Below the pieces are notes generated by a model. The model ran no database searches, had not been told where the DNA came from, and worked only from the letters and a program-made list of their open reading frames with translations. Of a stretch of 64,000 nt of DNA, positions 23,177 through 32,981 are shown piece by piece. Numbering within the stretch: position 1 is the stretch's first letter; each line of letters opens with the position of its first letter. This DNA comes from Amphibalanus amphitrite (taxonomy: Eukaryota > Arthropoda > Thecostraca > Balanomorpha > Balanidae). Position numbers and translations under genes: made by a program. The stretch covers positions 310,001-374,000 of the forward strand of contig NW_024881826.1 in assembly GCF_019059575.1 (NCBI RefSeq), in the 5' to 3' direction.

Positions 23177-24107
23177 CTAGCGGCGGATGCTGTCCATCTG
23201 CCAGGGCACGCTTCCAGCACCACTGAAGTAGCGCACGAAGGTTTCGCGCACCCTGGCTGCCTGCTGGGAGTGGTTGTGGATGACGCCGGCGTCCGTCACA
23301 TCGCGAAGGCCACCAGCCTCGCCTCTCTCCGCCGGAGCCACGGTGCAGTGCGCTCCCAGTCCACCCCGTGCCAGCTCATTCTGCCGCAGAACGTTGTGCA
23401 GAACGCAGGTAGCCTGCGCGATCAGCTTGGTCGTGGCTACATTGCACGCGATCGGGCCGCGGTACACGCGCCAGCGTTGAGCCATGATGCCGAACGCATT
23501 TTCGCTGGTGCGACGGGCGCGACTCAGGCGGTAATTGAAAACTCGCCGTTCGTCGGTCGTGAGCGCTGCGCCCGGGAAGAGCCTCATCAGGTGTTCACGG
23601 AGAGGGAACGCCTCATCTCCCACTATCACATGAGGAGCTACCTCTGCAGACCCAGGGAGGAGAGCCGGACCAGGGAGCACCCGCCCGTCACCCCTCTGCG
23701 CTTCTAGCATTTGACCTAGGTCGCAGTCTCCCCACACTCCACCGTCGCTCTCTTGGCCATTGGCGCCCACGCTGACGTACGTGAAGCGACATTTCGCATC
23801 CACTACAGCCATCAGTATAATGCTACAAAAGCCTTTGTAGTTGAAGTTGATGGAGCCGCTAATAATCGGTTTCTCCATCTGGACGTGTTTGCCGTCCACG
23901 GCTCCTATGCAGTTCGGGAACTGCCAGTGCTGCTCGAAGTCGAGCGCGTGTTGCCTCCACTGCTCAGGCGTGGGCGGTGCCAGGACGTCCGGGCCGATCA
24001 CCTCCCAGATGGCGCGGCAGGTCTCGATGATGATGAGCCTGATGGTGGCGAACCCCAGGCGGTAGTACTCGGCCACCGACTTCATAGTCCCGCCAGCCGC
24101 GAAGAAG
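23177..24107 (-). CDS. PIF/Harbinger transposase (HARBI1-like nuclease), exon 2
   Basis: This exon encodes the DDE-type nuclease of PIF/Harbinger transposons (DDE_Tnp_4 fold). The open frame from the internal Met at 24085 gives 302 residues. Visible motifs are IGAVDGKHV with Asp64, SDGGVW, VIVGDEAF with Asp157 and RRTSENAFG with Glu195, so the D-D-E set is present. The carboxyl end VRETFVRYF..VPWQ is typical of the family. The exon starts at 24107 after a TTTTCAG acceptor and joins exon 1 in phase, giving ERLAVTLR-FFAAGG, the normal family sequence. No frameshift or stop interrupts it. It may be a recent active copy or a domesticated gene; no TIRs or 3-bp target duplication were found. Confidence 0.9.
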
Positions 24108-24444
24108 CTGAAAATTGGACGAAAATTAGCGTGTACTCATGTAAGCCCGTAGAGAGTGATAAGACTGCGACATTTAACCCAAATCGAACCCTTAAATCGG
24201 AAGTTTTAATTGTATACAAACCATTCAATAGATTTCGGTGCGAGCGATTTCAGCGAGCGTTATTTGAGCGAACCATTTTCGGCCACTGTCAGATAGATTT
24301 ACATATATTAGATTTATCTAAAAGATAACATTTAAAATTTACACAATAAGTTCTACGCAATAATACTAATAATATGTTTGCATATATTAATTTTCTTAAG
24401 GAAGTGAAAAATAAGATTTTATTTCCCGATGATTTATAACTTAC

Positions 24445-24713
24445 CGCAACGTCACCGCCAGCCGTTCAGCAGCAGGAATGGGGTCTCTGAGATGAGTTGT
24501 CTGTTTGGTGATAGCCGGTTCGATTTTAACCAGAATCTCGTCGAACTCGATCACGCTCATTCGAAAATACCGGCGGTGGCCTTCTGGGTCATGCTGGCGG
24601 AGCTCCTGGACTAGGGTGTGGAACTCGCCACACTGCTCCCGTCGCAGTAGGACGGGACGGACCCACTGTCTCCGCTGCTGTCTCTCTCGAAGCCGGCGAA
24701 TCAGCAACTCTCC
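24445..24713 (-). CDS. PIF/Harbinger transposase, exon 1 (start unresolved)
   Basis: The frame encodes the helical amino-terminal part of Harbinger transposases, with RQQRRQWVRPVLLRR, GEFHTLVQELR, YFRMSVIEFDEIL and PAAERLAVTLR in the usual order. It ends at a CG|GTAAGT donor; the 337-bp intron 24108-24444 leads to exon 2. No ATG lies in this frame before an in-frame stop at about 24732, and the nearest ATG (near 24730) is in another frame. So either an upstream exon supplies the start or a small indel broke the amino end. Confidence 0.8.
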
Positions 24714-25200
24714 GCAGACTTTCGTTATTCATTGATTATTCATTGATTTGGCATAAATGTAGAACAGTAAAAAAGTAGAGTATCGTTAAAAACTGCAATT
24801 AATGCGATAGTAAACGCGATAATGGCCGTCGACGACAGTTGTGAGCAATCTGGACAAGGCACAGAAAACGTTTTCACGCAAATGCTGCATGAATGCAAAA
24901 GACGCAAAGACGCTGGAACGACAGGGTATATTGAGTGAAGGGTAGGACGAACTTTGGTAGGAATTTCTAGTATATCTACTAGATAACCTACTATATGTGG
25001 TCGGGACTAGCAAAAAGTTAGTTCAAACTAGAATATGGTAACGCTCATGGTTGGCAGTTGTGACGCGCACGTGACATTCATTTCTTAAATTTCTAAAATA
25101 ACAGGTTTTAGGGGCCGATTAGTGGGCAGATACATTCAATTAGCTATTTATAATTGATTATGCAAACATTCAAGAATCTACATCATTCAATTCTAGCCAA
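24714..25200. other. No recognisable gene
   Basis: Region upstream of the transposase; expected to hold its promoter or a 5' exon, but I see no clear motif. AT-rich. Confidence 0.35.
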
Positions 25201-25202
25201 AA

Positions 25203-25288
25203 TCATGCGGCGCTCCCAGGATTCGAGCTCACGACCCTCGGATCCGTAGCCCGATACGCTACCGACTGCGCTACCGAGGACCGCGCGC
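25203..25288 (-). tRNA. tRNA-Arg(ACG)-like pseudogene or SINE head
   Basis: On the minus strand TAGCGCAGTCGGTAGCG is a good A box and D arm. TCGGG-CTACGGA-TCCGA forms a proper anticodon stem-loop with ACG in the anticodon position. GAGCTCGAATCC is a degenerate B box. The T stem (GTGAG / CCTGG) and acceptor stem do not pair, so this is not a working tRNA. No second copy is visible in the window. Confidence 0.55.
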
Positions 25289-25667
25289 CGACGATCGGAG
25301 AGGCGGATCGCGGGTGCTGGCGTGCAGAGAAATCTTTACCCTGTACGCCGTAGAAGATCGGCTGGGTTTCGTGAAAAATGGTAGCGGAATTGTCGAAAGA
25401 AAATTCATCGATCTATCATTTGAGACTAAGAACCATTAATACATACTTTACGGTGCGTTCACTGGAGATTAACCGTGCGTTAATTCGAAGGTAGCCGTGC
25501 ACCAATTTAAATTGGTGCACGCGCGTGCAGTGATGACTTTCTCGACTGAAGTTTTCGGAAGGGTCATTGACTTTCTTCTAAGATTTCCCATAAAGGGCCT
25601 TTTTAGTGGCATGGACTAGGTTTAATTTTAATTTAAGTTCGCACCGTTAAGCATGTATTAATTAGTT

Positions 25668-25832
25668 TAACACATGGTTTCCGTGCATAAATGGTTTTAA
25701 CGCACTCGTGGATGGAATGGAGCACTTGTGCGTTAATGCATTCGTTTCACTCGTGCATTAACACACTCGTGCTCCAATCCATCCACGTCGTGCGTTAAAA
25801 CCATTTACACACGGGAAACCATGTGTTAATAT
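25668..25832. repeat. Long imperfect hairpin
   Basis: Arms of about 72 bp (25668-25740 and 25755-25832) share AACACATGGTTTCC, AATGGTTTTAACGCAC and GTGGATGGA in inverted orientation around a spacer of about 15 bp. Fold-back element or MITE remnant; no target duplication was identified. Confidence 0.75.
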
Positions 25833-26560
25833 ATATTGATTCCTTCAAAGGTTGACCGAGATATCGCTCGCTGAAAACAGGCCATTTAACATGTAAACCC
25901 TATGGGCTGGTAGGAAATGTACGCCGTGGAGCAGCAGTGCTACCAAATAACTTCGGCGGGGGCCGCTGGAACGATATCTTGCAAAAACCGACAAAACGGA
26001 TGAAACGCACGTGACAAAAACGCATAGTGTAGCCAGGCCTTTACACTATTTGACATCCTGAATCCAGATATGATGCTTTCATGTGGCACAAATACAAGAA
26101 AAACGAATAATCAAACCCGTGCGTATTCGTATCAACGGCGCCACATTGTGGATCAGACCTTTTTTGAACAAATGCCACCACAATTACAATTGATAAGGGA
26201 TTAAAATGGCATGAGCATCAACATCTTTAATCTTTCTAAAAGATAGCCATAACTGATAACTAATAACTTACATTCATTTTGAAATCACGGCGGTAGGTAC
26301 ACCAACACACATGGCGCTGAAAACAGCAAAAGACGGAATGGCGGAATGTCGTATGGAGCCCTAAACGCAGCCCGAAAAGGAAGACGAATTGAAACCGCTT
26401 TCGGGGCTAAAGTGCATTATACCCGAAAAGGGCGCCTAACTGAAACCGATTTCAAAATCATACAGATCTGAGAATTTAATTAGATAAGTAAAAGAAATTT
26501 ACCTTTTCCTCGACATTAAAGATGCAAAAAGCCCAATAATGTATTTAAAAAAAAAAACGG
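25833..26560. other. No recognisable gene
   Basis: AT-rich; ends in a poly-A tract at 26548-26559. Nothing supported. Confidence 0.4.
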
Positions 26561-26561
26561 T

Positions 26562-26602
26562 GAGCTTTCGGCCACTGGCCTTTATCAAACCAACGTTACA
26601 GC
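26562..26602 (-). ncRNA. Degenerate hammerhead-ribozyme-like motif
   Basis: On the minus strand TTGATAA is followed by a GGCC-AGT-GGCC helix and GAAA, the layout of a hammerhead core (CUGAUGA, stem II, GAAA). The first box has two changes (T for C, A for G) that should inactivate it, and I could not identify convincing stems I and III. Penelope-like elements are known to carry hammerheads, and Penelope remnants lie nearby, but this copy is not clearly joined to them. Confidence 0.35.
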
Positions 26603-27027
26603 AATTAAAGACGATACTGTGAATAATCCATGTCTGCCATTTTTCAAAATCCTAAGACCGTGATATTTTAGGCAAGGCGCCACTTTTAAGGGCAAACTCT
26701 TCGATAGACCGATCGTCTAGTGCCAGGCGTATGCAACATGCATCACATACAGTTGTACACGTAAATGTAAAATACACATCGTTTGTAAGGCACGGGCACG
26801 GGCACATCGCAGAGGCACGGGCAGCGCAGCAGGACGTGTTGCGGGGTGTCCGCCTCCCACTAATGCCGATGTGCATCCTACATACAACAAAATAATACAC
26901 AATTGTCACATACACTAATAACGGTACACACTATATATAAAGGTATAAAGGCACAATTGAATAAAGGCTCACGGCAGGTATACATTTACATGATAGGCCA
27001 CGACGAACGATTAGAGTTTACGTGGGG
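26603..27027. other. No recognisable gene
   Basis: A short ATATATAAAG tract occurs near 26932. Opposed ORFs at 26652-26915 have no recognisable motif. Confidence 0.4.
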
Positions 27028-27166
27028 GCGGTTTGCTTTTATAAGTGCGTATTTGGAATTTCCGACCTCGACGAGCGTCTGTGGTAGAAAACCACCACTT
27101 TGGTAGGGGAAACTACTGCTGTCTGCTACCGTTTGCACTGCATGTCTCGCTGTAGTTGCGGGACGC
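27028..27166 (+). pseudogene. Penelope-like GIY-YIG endonuclease, 3' fragment
   Basis: The plus strand encodes the carboxyl end of a Penelope-like endonuclease (RIWNFRPRRASVVENHH followed by FGRGNYCC), matching the end of the longer minus-strand copy at 28915-29445 at both DNA and protein level. Only about 45 codons remain; upstream the frame is stopped (LL-stop-V). The two fragments point towards each other. Confidence 0.75.
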
Positions 27167-27314
27167 CGGTGAAAACAGGGCGCCGGAGGGCATATTAGTC
27201 ACGTGACATTTGGAACTTCTCCCGTTCCATGGGCCCTCTATATCCCAAGCGTCACGTGTAAATTTAACGAACCTTGATCAAATCGCCCCAGGCGCCCTGT
27301 TTTCACCGTCGTCC
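27161..27314. mobile_element. Miniature inverted-repeat element, CCGGTGAAAACAGGGCGCC
   Basis: 27167-27184 and 27291-27308 are perfect 18-bp inverted repeats (CGGTGAAAACAGGGCGCC). The match continues outward for six more bases with one mismatch. The core is about 105 bp and non-coding. No target duplication is evident. Confidence 0.75.
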
Positions 27315-27339
27315 TAGTTGCGACCGATTGCGACATCTA

Positions 27340-27765
27340 TGCTTAGCGATATACGTACTTTATAATTTACGTACTTTTTCGATGCGTATTTTCTTCCTTG
27401 ACGTAGGTACTTTTGTCTAGGTATATGTACTTTGTACTGTACGTACCTACCTCTGCGATACCTACGACTACTTTCGTCCTTGACGTACTTATTCCATACG
27501 TACTTTATACTCGACGTACTTTTGCGATACGTACTTTTGCCCTTGACGTACTCTTGTTCATACGTACTTTATGCTGTACGCACTTTTACGATATGTGCTT
27601 TTGTCCTTGACGTACCTTTGTCCATGCGTACTTATAAATGCACCTATACGTACTTCTTCGATACGTACTTTTGTCCTTGACGTAGTTTTGTCCATGCGTA
27701 CTTTATACTGTATGTAATATGTACGAACATTTGCGATACGTACTTTTGTCTTACGTGCCAGGGGC
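27340..27765 (+). repeat. Minisatellite, CGATACGTACTTTTGTCCTTG-like units
   Basis: Degenerate units of about 15-30 bp alternating GTACTTTTG and CCTTGACGTAC. The ORFs across it are repeat artefacts. Confidence 0.75.
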
Positions 27766-27980
27766 GTCGCCACAGATTTTCGACAGGGGGGACGGATCGG
27801 CCGACTAAAAACCCAAAATTAGGCATATCGTACTTTTTCAGGCCGATGCACTATCTGTTCAACGATACTGGGCTGAATTCCTACGCGGTACGCGTCTGAA
27901 GTATTCATTTTTACACGGGTATACAGAGCCTCCGGTCTTCTATCAGGGCATAATTGTTGACACATGCCGTCAATCTGATA
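27766..27980. other. Solitary CAGGGGCGTCGCCA transposon-like end
   Basis: CAGGGGCGTCGCCA at 27769 followed by a G run resembles hAT-like termini, but no partner end was found. The remainder is unassigned. Confidence 0.3.
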
Positions 27981-27989
27981 GTTAACTGT

Positions 27990-28325
27990 TAACGTCCTAC
28001 ATCCCTAGTAGCACACCATTGATACAACATCGAGATATGTTGAAATCAGGTTGATTGTCAATATTGGTGCTTCAACACGAATTCAACATTGATTCAACGT
28101 TGATATCACGTTGATATTAGGTTGTCCTTTGTCGAATCTTAGTTGAAGTTCAACATTGTAGTTCAACATCGATACGACATTGTCCCAATGTTGAGTTCAC
28201 AATATCGACAGAGGTAAAATTTCAACAATGTGATTCAACATTGATACCTACAACATTGTCACGATATGTTGATTTCACAATATTGATAAAAGTAGAGTTC
28301 CAACATTGTGATCCAATACGTATAT
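27990..28325 (+). repeat. Degenerate CAACATTG/GTTGATAT repeat
   Basis: Recurrent TTCAACATTGAT and CGTTGATATCACGTTGATAT words form an imperfect low-complexity array. Confidence 0.6.
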
Positions 28326-28394
28326 CATACGTGGTGACTGGTGGTTGCTTTAGGTATTTGTCACAACTCTGAACTCATAATCTCTTTTGGTCTC

Positions 28395-28872
28395 CAGTAT
28401 GAATGGGCGGCGCGGGGCCTTGTTCAAGTGTCTGCGGCCGCCGCGGCCAAAAAGGCGGAGCTTAGCTGGCGGCCAATCAGGCGAGAGCAGCATTCTGGGT
28501 AATGCGTAGCTCTTCCTGCGGCTCCCGCGGTCGCTCGGGAGCGACCGCAGGGAAACTTCGACATAAACTGCGCGCGTGAGACAAAACATTGCGGATTTCG
28601 CTCTTTGTTTCGGTTGATTTTATTATGTTGTTAAGGAATAATTGCTTCAAAAAGGTACTAATTGAAGTAATAAAGCCATTATAAAGCAATTACGCACAAA
28701 ATTTTGATCAGCATCTCCTTTCAAAACAACCGTGCCATTCTCGTCGCCGGCCGCAGCGGCCGCAGCCGCGAGAGTGTTCAACCTAACCGATATTAGGCTC
28801 CGCCTCCCGGCCGCGGGAGCCGCGGCGGCCGCAGAGCACTTGAACAGGGCTCGGGTCGGCGCGAAGCGCCGC
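28395..28872. mobile_element. GC-rich inverted-repeat element
   Basis: CTTGTTCAAGTGTCTGCGGC at 28420 is mirrored near 28820-28848 (inverse of GCCGCAGAGCACTTGAACA), giving imperfect arms of about 45 bp. Inside, GCGGTCGCTC and GAGCGACCGC form a perfect stem at 28526-28549. CpG-rich and non-coding. Target duplication not identified. Confidence 0.6.
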
Positions 28873-28914
28873 GAGATTTTCGTCGAGGTCGGAAATGTAT
28901 ATGCATAGATGTCG

Positions 28915-29540
28915 CTACAATAGCTTGACATGCAGTGCAAATTGTAGCAGGCAGCAGTAGTTTCCCTTACCAAAGTGGTGGTTTTCTACCACAGACGCTC
29001 GTCGAGGTCGGAAATTCCAAATACGCTTTATAAGTAGGGATTCTGCGATTTTTCTGCCCGGGTGGTCTTTGGAGCGATAAAGGACGCGAACCTGAAGAGG
29101 AAGGGATGATTTGCTTAGCGGTGCGCCGGGGTGGTGCTCACGGAAGTGGTCTCCCATCGGGGTCCCTTCTGTTGCGCTTAAGGCGTCTCGTAAATGTTCG
29201 TTGAATCTTAGTCGAACAGGTCGTTTCGTCTCACCAATATATGTTCCGTCGTCACCCTTTCCTTCACACAACTTACAATTTAGACTGTAGACGACGTTCT
29301 TCTGTGTACAATCCCCTGAAAATTCTGATTTACACATATTGCATCGTGGGCCTCCAGCGCAGACAGGCTTCGATAGTGATGACCTAACCAGTTTGTTCCG
29401 TAACTTTTGGGGGTTTCTCCATGCTAACCTGACAGCCAGGCCAGATTACCTAACTTTACTTTGAATTTTGCATAGCAATTCTTCATCTATGTACGGTAAG
29501 CATAAGAAACCATCCCCGCCTCTGTCTCGACTAGCTTTAC
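28915..29540 (-). pseudogene. Penelope-like element, 3' part with GIY-YIG endonuclease
   Basis: Penelope-like retroelements pair a reverse transcriptase with a GIY-YIG endonuclease. Read on the minus strand, this remnant has the post-RT linker (LPYIDEELLCKIQSKVR), an in-frame TAA at 29446-29448, then AVRLAWRNPQKLRNKLVRSS, the Cys-rich CNMC segment and the nuclease. In the nuclease VVYSLNCKLC and TYIGETKRPVRLRFNEH mark the GIY-YIG core. The frame from 29337 to 28915 is open (140 codons). The RT is missing upstream (the similarity fades near 29540), as in 5'-truncated copies. With the stop and the missing RT it is a pseudogene. A short second copy faces it at 27028-27166. Confidence 0.85.
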
Positions 29541-30035
29541 CTATCCACCTATCCGTGCTTCTATCCTCAGGATACTGAAATCCTTCTCCTCCAAGCCGCA
29601 ACCCCCCTCCCTCCGGGCTGGACAGGCAACTTGATCTCATGAGGGCTGCTCCCTTGGAGCGGCACCGCTGCTCCTGAGGGAGCGCACCCTGTAGCCGGGT
29701 GCAGTGAGTGCCTTGGAGCTGGGTGGCCTGTCCTCTGGACGGGCTCAGCCCCGGCAACTCACTAGGGTGCCTGCCCAGACCAATGTCTCCCCCTAATTCC
29801 TATCATCCTTCCGGCTCTGCAATGGTCTTGTCGACCGAAAGGGCCTAACCCAAAAAAAAAAATATATTTACCTATCCTGGATCTCGACCCTTGCTGTTTT
29901 ACCTCCCACAAGAGCCTTCTAAGAACTTTCAGTGGGTACCCATTTAAACCAACAATGACCAAATCTTACCGAGTCAAGACACTTATACTTACCGACTTAG
30001 TATACCGACTTAGTTAACGATTGCTGTTAAGGACT
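29541..30035. other. No recognisable gene
   Basis: GC-rich ORFs on the minus strand upstream of the Penelope remnant show no RT motifs. An A-rich tract lies at 29850-29862. Confidence 0.4.
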
Positions 30036-30039
30036 ACTT

Positions 30040-31200
30040 TTTGCTGGTGACTACATACTTTTTGCGCATCGACTTTTGCGCACCTATTAACTTTTTGCTT
30101 GTTGACTTTTTGCGTGTTGACATTTTGTGTGCTGACTTTTAGCGTGTTGACTTTTAGTATGCTGACTTTTCTTCAGTTGACTTTTCGCGTGTTGACTTTT
30201 GGCGTGTTTACTTTTAGCGTGCTGACTTTTAGACGTGTTGACTTTTAGCGTGTTTACTTAAAGCGTGTTGGCTTTTAGGCATGTTGACTTTAAGCGTGTT
30301 GGCTTTTAGGCACTTGACTTTTAGCATGCTGACCTTTCGCGTATTGACTGTTAGCGTGTTGACTTTTAGTATGTTGACTTTTGTAAAAATCAAGTATTTC
30401 ATTATTATCATGACCTTTCCTCCTTTTCAAAAATATGCTGAGCCAAAATTATATTGTTTTACCGTTTTAAAATATATCGGCCACAGGCCTTCATCAGTGA
30501 AATATCCAAAAGGATATTTATAAAGGATATCCAACCTTTTGGATATTTCACTGATGAAGGCCTGTGGCCGATATATTTGGAAACGCTAAAACAATATAAT
30601 TTTGGCTCAGCATATTTTTGAAAAGGAGGAAAGGTCATGATAATAAAGAAATACTTGATTTTTACATTAATAATGATCCTCCAACAAGCACTAAAACATA
30701 TGTTGACTTTTCTTGAGTTGACTTTTCGCGTGTTGACTTTTGGCGTGTTAACTTTTAGCGTGCTGACTTTTAGGCATGTTGACTTTTAGCGTGTTGACTT
30801 TAAGCGTGTTGGCTTTAAGGCATGTTGACTTTAAGCGTGTTGACTTTTAGCGTGTTGACTTTTAGGCGTCTTGACTTTTAGCGTATTGACTTTTGCGCGT
30901 TGACAATTGGCGTGTTGACTTTATGCGTGTTTACTTTTAGCGTGTTGACTGTTGACTTTTAGCGCGTTGACTTTTTGGCATGTCAGTTTTTTGTCGCTTT
31001 GACATTATGTCTTTTGACTTCAAAAGTTCTTCTTAGAACTTTTGGCTTGTTGACTTCTGGCGTGTTGACTTTTTGGCAGGTTGACTTTTTGTTCATTTGA
31101 CATTTTGTCCTTTGCCTTCTTGCGATGTTGACTTTTTGTCTGTTAACTTAATGTCCTTTGAGTTTTTATCCGTTTACTTTCAACGTTTTGACTTTTCATC
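30040..31200 (+). repeat. Minisatellite, GTGTTGACTTTTAGC units
   Basis: Dozens of irregular units of about 15 bp built on GCGTGTTGACTTTTAG, with variants such as AGGCATGTTGACTTTA. The array is split by the palindrome at 30383-30665. Confidence 0.9.
30383..30665. mobile_element. Fold-back palindrome with hammerhead-like cores on both strands
   Basis: Arms 30383-30517 and 30533-30665 are near-perfect inverted copies around a loop of about 15 bases. Each arm contains CTGATGA followed by a GGCC-TGT-GGCC helix, on the minus strand near 30478-30502 and on the plus strand near 30549-30573. The downstream box reads GATA rather than GAAA, which should destroy hammerhead activity. It interrupts the TTGACTTTT minisatellite. 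Confidence 0.75.
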
Positions 31201-31204
31201 CGTG

Positions 31205-32000
31205 AATCGATCACGGTATCGAATGGCTCTCATTTGATATCGATTTCCCTACATCGCTGCAGTGCTGTCTCAAATAGTCCGACCTTACGGTACTTGTACT
31301 TACCTGCTCTGGCTGAACGGTTCCCATGAGCAAGCTGTCGGCAGCCGCCGGTCCAGCGGCATACCGTAACGGAGCGCTGCAGCAGGTTCTGCAGGCGACC
31401 GGGCCGAGTGCGCCCGTTTTCCGGTGTCTGGGCGCGCCTGTAGCCGGAGCCGGCGCTGGGCCACTCCCGCCGCGCCGCGTCGGACCGGCGCGGCGCAGGT
31501 GGCACAGAGCCGGCAACACACCGTCACTGACCGGAACACTGAGCAGTGAGCACAGCACCGAGGCAGATTGTGAGAAGTCTCGGTCAAGAGTCGATTAACC
31601 CTCGCACTTATAGAGGGGTCGTATAGAGGGGTCCCTTGGTTTTTGTGAATGTCTCGCACCAAAAACGACCGATTGCTGCTACGGAACTTTAAGTGCCCAC
31701 GAGATTATCAATCATTACGGGCCACCGCCGGCCACTGGCGGTTAGGCGACCGCAGCAGGGCCTACCGGTGATATTCAAATCGAATAGGGAGCCGAAGTGT
31801 GCTAAGTAACCACATCTTTTTCAATTCGAATCGGCAACCGTTCAGTCGAATACGGCAACGGGTACCTAACTTCGTCAGTCGCTCTGAACTTTGTCAGTCG
31901 CTCTGAACCTAAACACCGCGCCGGTTCGTCCCTAACATCACCCGCTGCCGGCACGCAATCTGACCTGATGTCAGGTCATCATCCTTGCGTCATTACATAA
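31205..32000. other. No recognisable gene; GC-rich block
   Basis: 31320-31560 is GC-rich, with several overlapping ORFs on both strands and no recognisable domain. The rest is unassigned; ATAA at 31997-32000 is the left target duplication of the next element. Confidence 0.4.
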
Positions 32001-32977
32001 CACGCGCACCGACGGGGGGGTGGATGACCGCCCCCCCCCCCTGAGATCTCGAGAACGAAGCAAGATAGCGACAAGCGGTAAACGGCATGGGATACGCACG
32101 GACAAGGTCTACAATTTTTACACAGGTCATTTTCAGGTCAGGTCAAAAATGACGTCACAGGGGTCAAACAGTCAAAATGGCGGTGCTAGATATTGCGATA
32201 GTTTTTCTCGAATAACTTTCGACTTAGTCAAGATAGGAACAAATTAAGGGCATCATCGTGATCACCTCGTCAATCCGCATCGAATGATACATATGTTGAC
32301 CTCGAAAGGTCAAGGTCAAAGGAAAGGTTGACCTCAGGTCAAGTGACCTCGAGGTCATCATGTATATCATTCGATGCGTCTTGACGAGCTGAACACAATG
32401 AGACCATCCGCGCGGCTGTATCTTGTTCCTGTACGGAGTTATTGGCAAAAAACCTTTGGTGACCTTTGATGACGTCACATGACCTTACAGCTGCCCAACA
32501 GCAAAACAGACCTCAAGGTAGTGAAGGCTGATCGTATATGAAGTCATGTATGGTATATGGGGCCATTCCGACCCCTTTTAGTGGTAAAAACATGGAGTTG
32601 ATTTTCCCCCCCATTGACTTATAATGGGGAGGTCGAGAAATTGACCTGACCTTAGGTCACCGATATCAAAATTCCGAGATATACAAAATTGTAGCTACTA
32701 ATGACCTTATATCATCCTGCGACTTTCAAAGGCCTCCGACATCTACTGTAGTTCTGGCACGGTGACAAAGTTGCAAAAAAGTGACGAGGTTGGGTCATTC
32801 AAAGTGACCTGGTGACCTGACCTTTAAAGGTAGGAGGTTTAAACTTGCACACCATATGTAAAATTGATGAGAGAATAGTCGTACCAAATTTCGCGACGCG
32901 TAGCGCCGCGGTTTTCCCGCTATTCGCGAAAAACCTCAGGGGGGGCGGATATTCGCCCCCCCCCCGTCGGTGCGCGT
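32001..32977. mobile_element. Hairpin element with perfect 19-bp TIR and ATAA duplication
   Basis: Both ends read CACGCGCACCGACGGGGGG in inverted orientation, flanked by ATAA (31997-32000 and 32978-32981). Just inside are G/C-run hairpins, GGTGGATGACCG-like at the left and CGGATATTCG at the right. It aligns throughout with 2174-3157 apart from the terminal blocks. The interior carries AGGTCA pairs (32110-32360, 32640-32830) and TGACGTCA. Non-coding. Confidence 0.85.
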
Positions 32978-32981
32978 GATA

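Noticed and set aside
30040-31200. Regularly spaced repeats as a possible CRISPR array
   Set aside because: Units are contiguous and variable with no unique spacers of constant length, in a eukaryotic context; it is a minisatellite.
31211-31662. Overlapping ORFs of 84-120 codons in four frames
   Set aside because: Same GC-driven open-frame effect; no frame stands out and none has a recognisable motif.
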